Assembly (NCBI GenBank): GCA_021648425.1
Contig: JAKISV010000099.1
Coordinates: 1 to 10,351 of the forward strand
Source of the DNA: Rhizobiaceae bacterium
GTDB lineage: Bacteria > Pseudomonadota > Alphaproteobacteria > Rhizobiales > Rhizobiaceae
Direction: 5' to 3'
DNA: 10,351 nucleotides
Positions 6,658 through 10,351 of this stretch are shown one piece after another. The position numbers were made by a program, and so were the translations under genes. The first letter of the stretch is position 1; every line of letters begins with the position of its first letter. The notes under the pieces were generated by a model that searched no databases, was not told the DNA's origin, and saw only the letters and a list, made by a program, of their open reading frames with translations.

Positions 6658-7446
6658 GTGGAAACAGGATCAACACCACAAATGTCAGCCAAGCCGCAAA
6701 GCAAATATTCCGTGTTGAAGCGCTGGGGTCCATTGTTCGTGCTGGCGGGGCTGGTCGCGTTGGCATTTGCCAATGGCTGGCATGAACAACTGACCCTTTC
6801 CAATCTGATCAAGAACCGCGCCGCCATGAACGCCTATGTAGTCGATAATTACTGGCTGTCGGCATTAGTTTATACCGGCATATATTTCGTTGCGACTGCT
6901 TTGCTGTTTCCCGCAGCTTCCCTGATCACGATTGCCGGGGGGCTGGTATTTAGTTCTGTTTTTGCAACGATCTATACAGTCATTGGTGCAACCCTGGGGG
7001 CCACGGTACTATTTATTGTCGTTCGTACATCTTTTGGCAGTTTCCTCAATGAACGCGCCGGCCCGTTTCTTTCAAAACTATCCGCCGGTTTCAAAGAAAA
7101 CGCATTTTCCTATCTGTTGTTTTTAAGGTTAGTGCCGGCATTTCCATTCTGGCTGGTCAATGTCGCCCCGGCCTTTTTCAAAATGGCTGTTCCCACCTAT
7201 GTTGGCGCAACTGCCATTGGAATATTACCTGGAACATTCGCCTATGCACTGTTGGGTGAAGGATTGGATTCTCTGATCCTGGCCCAGGACATGGCAAACC
7301 CCGGCTGTGCTGAGGCAGGTTCTTGTAAAATCGATTTATCTGCAGCCATTACCCCTGAAATTATTGCAGCAATTATAGGTTTAATTGTCGTTTCAATTCT
7401 GCCTGTCGCCATAAAAAAATGGCGGGAGAAAAGGAACCTGAAATAG
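6658..7446 (+). CDS. TVP38/TMEM64 family membrane protein (DedA superfamily, SNARE-associated Golgi domain)
   Basis: A polytopic inner-membrane protein of 262 residues with the VTT/SNARE-associated domain. Members of this superfamily are linked to lipid scrambling or transport and membrane homeostasis; the substrate here is unknown. Hydrophobic segments lie at about residues 24-41, 67-86, 90-123, 150-173, 182-200 and 234-252. The family hallmark FLRLVPAFPFWLVN (155-168) and the later PGTFAYALLGE (191-201) form the re-entrant core. A loop before the last helix carries two cysteines five residues apart (C217 and C223). GTG 6658 is chosen as start because GGAG (6648-6651) lies 6 nt upstream; TTG 6655 and ATG 6682 are alternatives. 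It is followed after 112 nt by a disulfide-oxidoreductase-family enzyme, a pairing (sometimes a fusion) that I recall in other bacteria. Confidence 0.88.
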   Translation: METGSTPQMSAKPQSKYSVLKRWGPLFVLAGLVALAFANGWHEQLTLSNLIKNRAAMNAYVVDNYWLSALVYTGIYFVATALLFPAASLITIAGGLVFSSVFATIYTVIGATLGATVLFIVVRTSFGSFLNERAGPFLSKLSAGFKENAFSYLLFLRLVPAFPFWLVNVAPAFFKMAVPTYVGATAIGILPGTFAYALLGEGLDSLILAQDMANPGCAEAGSCKIDLSAAITPEIIAAIIGLIVVSILPVAIKKWREKRNLK

Positions 7447-7558
7447 GGTAGGCGGGGTTAATCAAGTTTCAAATTCGAGTTTGGAACGCCATTGACCTGA
7501 ACATTTCTCCAGTCCATTTATACCAGCCAGGACAAACACAACCATGGAAAATCTATAA

Positions 7559-8989
7559 ATGAGCGAATTACTGAACCCGGACATTTGTGTGATCGGCGCT
7601 GGTTCCGGCGGATTGACGGTTGCTGCTACAGCTGCAGCATTCGGCGTTTCTGTTGTGCTCATCGAAAAAGGAAAAATGGGCGGTGATTGCCTGAACTATG
7701 GCTGTGTTCCATCCAAGGCCCTTATTGCGGCAGCCAAACATGTCTCTTCCATCCGTGAAGGTCTTGATTTTGGTATAAAGGTCAGTGGCGAAGTGAGTGT
7801 GAACATGAAAAAGGTTCACGCTCATATTCACGATACAATTGCCGCCATTGCCCCAAATGATTCCGTAGAGCGATTTACTGCCCTTGGCGTAAAAGTCATT
7901 CAGTCCCCTGCCATATTCCTGGACAACAACACTGTTGAGGCCGGTGACTATCAGATCAAAGCCCGTCGTTTTGTGATTGCCACAGGATCATCCTCGTTTA
8001 TTCCTCCTATTCCAGGGCTGGACACGGTGGATTATTTCACCAATGAAAATATCTTTGAAAATACCCGAAAGCTTGGCCATCTGATTGTTGTTGGAGGTGG
8101 CCCCATTGGTATGGAACTGGCCCAGGCTCATTTGCGCCTTGGTTCAAAAGTGACCGTATTGGAAGGCTTAAAAGCCTTGGGCAAAGACGATCCCGAATTG
8201 ACGGCCATAGTGCTGGAAAAACTGCGCGAAGAAGGATTGGTGATACGCGAGCAAACCATGGTGACTTCAATTGAGCGTCGCGGAAAAACCGGTATTCGCG
8301 TTATGCTCAAAACGCAGGATGGCGAAGATATTGTCGATGGCACCCACCTGCTGGTTGCAACCGGGCGCTCCGCAAATGTCGAGGGTCTGGGTCTGGAAGA
8401 AGCCGGAATTGAATATGATCGTCGCGGCATTAAAGTAAGCGACGCGCTGCGAACCACCAATCGCCGGGTTTATGCAATTGGTGATGTAACCGGCGGCCTG
8501 CAATTTACCCATGTTGCCGGTTATCATGCAGGTCTGGTAATTCGAGGAATATTATTTCGGAAAAAGGCCGTGCCCGACAACAATATCATCCCCTGGGCGA
8601 CCTTTACCGATCCGGAAATGGCCCATGTCGGCTATGATGAATATGCTGCAAAAGAGAAATTCGGCCAGATAAGAGTGTTGCGCTGGCCCTATCATGAAAA
8701 CGATCGCGCCCTGGCAGAACGCAAAACCACAGGTATGATTAAACTGGTAACCAACAAAAAAGGTAAAATCCTCGGCGCATCAATTGCCGGACACAATGCC
8801 GGTGAAATGATCAATATCTGGGCGCTGGCAATTTCGAAAAAAATGTCTTTGCGCGATGTAACCGCCTATATTCCGCCCTATCCCACAATGAGTGAAATTG
8901 GCAAACGTGCGGCAGTTACCTACTTTGCACCCTTAACCAGAAAACCGATAATTCGCGGAATTATCAGTTTTTTACAGAAATTCGGGTGA
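7559..8989 (+). CDS. FAD-dependent pyridine nucleotide-disulfide oxidoreductase, mercuric-reductase-like
   Basis: A 476-residue flavoenzyme of the dihydrolipoamide dehydrogenase/mercuric reductase/glutathione reductase family. In order: the N-terminal FAD motif GAGSGG (13-18), the redox-active pair in GGDCLNYGCVPSK (C44, C49), ATGS (141-144), the nucleotide motif GGGPIG (179-184) with E202 at the end of the second strand favouring NADH, the second FAD contact AIGDVTG (307-313), and the dimerisation domain from about 345. The family's usual catalytic HPT..E reads YPTMSE here, with Tyr441 replacing His while Glu446 remains. It lacks the MerA heavy-metal domain and C-terminal Cys pair, so mercury reduction is unlikely. 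The tail (about 455-476, APLTRKPIIRGIISFLQKF) is basic and amphipathic and could touch the membrane. With the upstream TVP38 protein it probably forms a membrane-associated redox unit whose substrate is unknown. ATG 7559 directly follows a TAA. Confidence 0.9.
   Translation: MSELLNPDICVIGAGSGGLTVAATAAAFGVSVVLIEKGKMGGDCLNYGCVPSKALIAAAKHVSSIREGLDFGIKVSGEVSVNMKKVHAHIHDTIAAIAPNDSVERFTALGVKVIQSPAIFLDNNTVEAGDYQIKARRFVIATGSSSFIPPIPGLDTVDYFTNENIFENTRKLGHLIVVGGGPIGMELAQAHLRLGSKVTVLEGLKALGKDDPELTAIVLEKLREEGLVIREQTMVTSIERRGKTGIRVMLKTQDGEDIVDGTHLLVATGRSANVEGLGLEEAGIEYDRRGIKVSDALRTTNRRVYAIGDVTGGLQFTHVAGYHAGLVIRGILFRKKAVPDNNIIPWATFTDPEMAHVGYDEYAAKEKFGQIRVLRWPYHENDRALAERKTTGMIKLVTNKKGKILGASIAGHNAGEMINIWALAISKKMSLRDVTAYIPPYPTMSEIGKRAAVTYFAPLTRKPIIRGIISFLQKFG
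8947..8973 (+). terminator. Hairpin with T-run inside the 3' end of the oxidoreductase gene
   Basis: GATAATTC (8947-8954) pairs perfectly with GAATTATC (8958-8965) around a 3-nt loop, and TTTTTT follows at 8968-8973, all within the last 15 codons. The layout is that of an intrinsic terminator, but the stem has only two G-C pairs and is weak. It may be partial termination ahead of the kinase gene or just coding sequence. Confidence 0.3.
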
Positions 8990-9064
8990 CTGCACGTCAA
9001 AATTTGGTAAAACCATTCCAGGAAGCGGACTATAGCACCGGATTCCGGCTGAATAAGGTTGTCC

Positions 9065-10351
9065 ATGAAACAAGACAATACTTCTGACTACAAACTGAAA
9101 AGCACCCGATTACAGGGTAAGGAATTGGATAACGTTTCCGATAATCTGCCCGCTTTGCCAAAACCCAGCAATGAAGCAGATTTTGGGCGTGGTCTTTCTG
9201 CAAAACTACTGATCCTCACGGTTATATTTGTATTGATCGCGGAAGTGTTGATTTTTGTACCCTCTGTTGCCAATTTTCGTGACGTGTGGCTGCAAGGGCA
9301 TCTTGATACTGCTGAGGCGGCCAGCATCGTCTATCTTGATGCTACCAATGCCATGCTTTCACCACCAGCCCAGAGGCAATTGTTGCGGTCGACAAATTCT
9401 CTTGCGGTGGTATTGCGCGAAGGTGGGGTGAGCAGACTGATGGCAGCTACCGATAAATCCCTGGGTGAAGTGACCAATCACATCGATTTAACCACCCTCA
9501 ATCCGTGGCAATCCGTCAAAGGTTCAATTTCCACCCTTTTATTTGGCGGAGACAGGCTGATTCGCGTATTTGGCAATATGAAAGATCGCGATGGTACTAT
9601 CGAATTGGTTCAAATGGATAAATATTTGCGAAATGCGCTGCTGATCTATTCGCGCAACGTCATGCTGCTTTCCCTGGTTATTTCTCTGATTACCGCAGCC
9701 CTGGTATTTCTTGCTCTCTATCTGCACATCGTTCGCCCGATCAAACGTATATCCAGCAACATGACGGCATTTTCTCAGCAACCGGAAAATGCCGCCCTTG
9801 TGCTGATACCATCGGGAAGGCGCGATGAAATAGGTGTGGCTGAAGAGCGTCTGTCTTCCCTGCAAAGCGACCTGCAAAATACCCTTCGCCAAAAACAACA
9901 CCTGGCCGATCTGGGCTTGGCCGTATCTAAAATAAACCACGATCTACGCAATATTCTGGCTTCTGCCCAACTGTTCTCAGACCGCCTCTCGTCGCTTTCT
10001 GATCCAACGGTTCAGCGCTTTGCACCCAAATTGATCAGAACTATTGACCGCGCCGTCGAATATACAAAATCTGTCATTTCATACGGTCGCGCCATGGAAA
10101 AGCCTCCTGTTCGTCGTCTGCACCGGTTGCATTCCATCGTTGCAGATGTGGAAGAACTTCAAGGCATCAAAAGTAATCCTGATATCGAGTGGATAAACAA
10201 TATTCCCAAGGGTCTGGAAATCAACGTCGATTCAGAACAGATGTTCAGGGTAATCATGAACCTGTGCCGTAATGCCATTCAGGCCATGCTCGAAAACAGC
10301 GAGGGCAGCGTGGTATCTCGTCTTCAATTGAACGCAGAGCGCAAAGGCAAT
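9065..10351 (+). CDS. Sensor histidine kinase, 3' end beyond the window
   Basis: An open frame of 429 codons runs from ATG 9065 to the window edge without a stop. AAGG (9055-9058) lies 6 nt before the ATG. Layout: a cytoplasmic N-terminus of about 45 residues, TM1 (about 47-66), an extracytoplasmic sensor region of about 130 residues with no recognised fold, TM2 (about 199-223), a HAMP-like linker starting RPIKRI (224-229), a coiled segment, then the dimerisation/phospho-acceptor helix KINHDLRNILASAQLFSDRL with H292. The N-box RVIMNLCRNAIQAM (N399, N403) begins the ATPase domain; the G boxes fall outside the window. The H-box is HDLRN, a variant of the usual HE[FL]RTP, in a pattern I associate with an alphaproteobacterial kinase group. 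The gap to the oxidoreductase is 75 nt on the same strand, so co-transcription is plausible. Its signal and response regulator are not visible. Confidence 0.88.
   Translation, partial: MKQDNTSDYKLKSTRLQGKELDNVSDNLPALPKPSNEADFGRGLSAKLLILTVIFVLIAEVLIFVPSVANFRDVWLQGHLDTAEAASIVYLDATNAMLSPPAQRQLLRSTNSLAVVLREGGVSRLMAATDKSLGEVTNHIDLTTLNPWQSVKGSISTLLFGGDRLIRVFGNMKDRDGTIELVQMDKYLRNALLIYSRNVMLLSLVISLITAALVFLALYLHIVRPIKRISSNMTAFSQQPENAALVLIPSGRRDEIGVAEERLSSLQSDLQNTLRQKQHLADLGLAVSKINHDLRNILASAQLFSDRLSSLSDPTVQRFAPKLIRTIDRAVEYTKSVISYGRAMEKPPVRRLHRLHSIVADVEELQGIKSNPDIEWINNIPKGLEINVDSEQMFRVIMNLCRNAIQAMLENSEGSVVSRLQLNAERKGN

Noticed and set aside
6317..6827. Minus-strand open frames across the intergenic region and the start of the TVP38 gene
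   Set aside because: They overlap the rpmH promoter and the opposite-strand TVP38 gene, and their composition is not protein-like.
7492..7522. TTGACC-N19-TTTATA as a promoter for the oxidoreductase gene
   Set aside because: The spacing is too long and the -10 is poor, so read-through from the TVP38 gene is simpler.
7544..7558. Four-codon frame MENL directly before the oxidoreductase ATG, with AGGA 11 nt upstream
   Set aside because: It is too short to be called a leader peptide without conservation. The TAA-ATG junction could allow reinitiation, but chance is as likely.
9088..9940. Minus-strand open frames of 79 and 133 codons
   Set aside because: They are shadows of the plus-strand histidine kinase frame, which has a good ribosome-binding site and clear kinase motifs.

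Overview
The window looks like chromosomal DNA of an alphaproteobacterium, most likely of the Rhizobiales/Hyphomicrobiales type. The minus strand carries rpmH, rnpA, yidC, engB, argB and a HAD pyrimidine 5'-nucleotidase in that order, with no yidD between rnpA and yidC. The histidine kinase has a KINHDLRN phospho-acceptor motif of a kind I associate with these bacteria. This assignment rests on gene order and protein character, not on a database search.

Left part (1-2340, about 33-34% GC in the stretches I counted). The end of a plus-strand gene, probably of the LOG (TIGR00730) family, meets a perfect 10-bp hairpin terminator. Convergent to it is a minus-strand gene for an exported protein of unknown function. 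It has a near-consensus promoter and a signal peptide, but an in-frame TAA cuts off its last quarter. Upstream of it lies the HAD nucleotidase, coupled to the end of argB.

Middle part (2340-6285, about 50% GC). This is the minus-strand rpmH-rnpA-yidC-engB-argB cluster: ribosomal protein L34, the RNase P protein, the membrane insertase, the ribosome-assembly GTPase and N-acetylglutamate kinase. The genes are packed tightly, with an 8-nt rnpA/yidC overlap and an ATGA yidC/engB overlap. A strong promoter with a long leader precedes rpmH. A textbook intrinsic-terminator sequence lies inside the start of engB.

Right part (6286-10351, about 50% GC). After a 372-nt divergent intergenic region come three plus-strand genes: a TVP38/TMEM64 (DedA-superfamily) membrane protein, a mercuric-reductase-like FAD disulfide oxidoreductase whose usual catalytic His is Tyr, and a two-TM sensor histidine kinase that runs off the window edge.

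The points most worth checking are the abrupt base-composition change inside argB (recombination or assembly chimera), the terminator inside engB, the nonsense codon in the exported protein, and the TVP38/oxidoreductase pair with its redox-relevant cysteines. I found no phage, CRISPR, IS element, tRNA or clearly new defence-like system.
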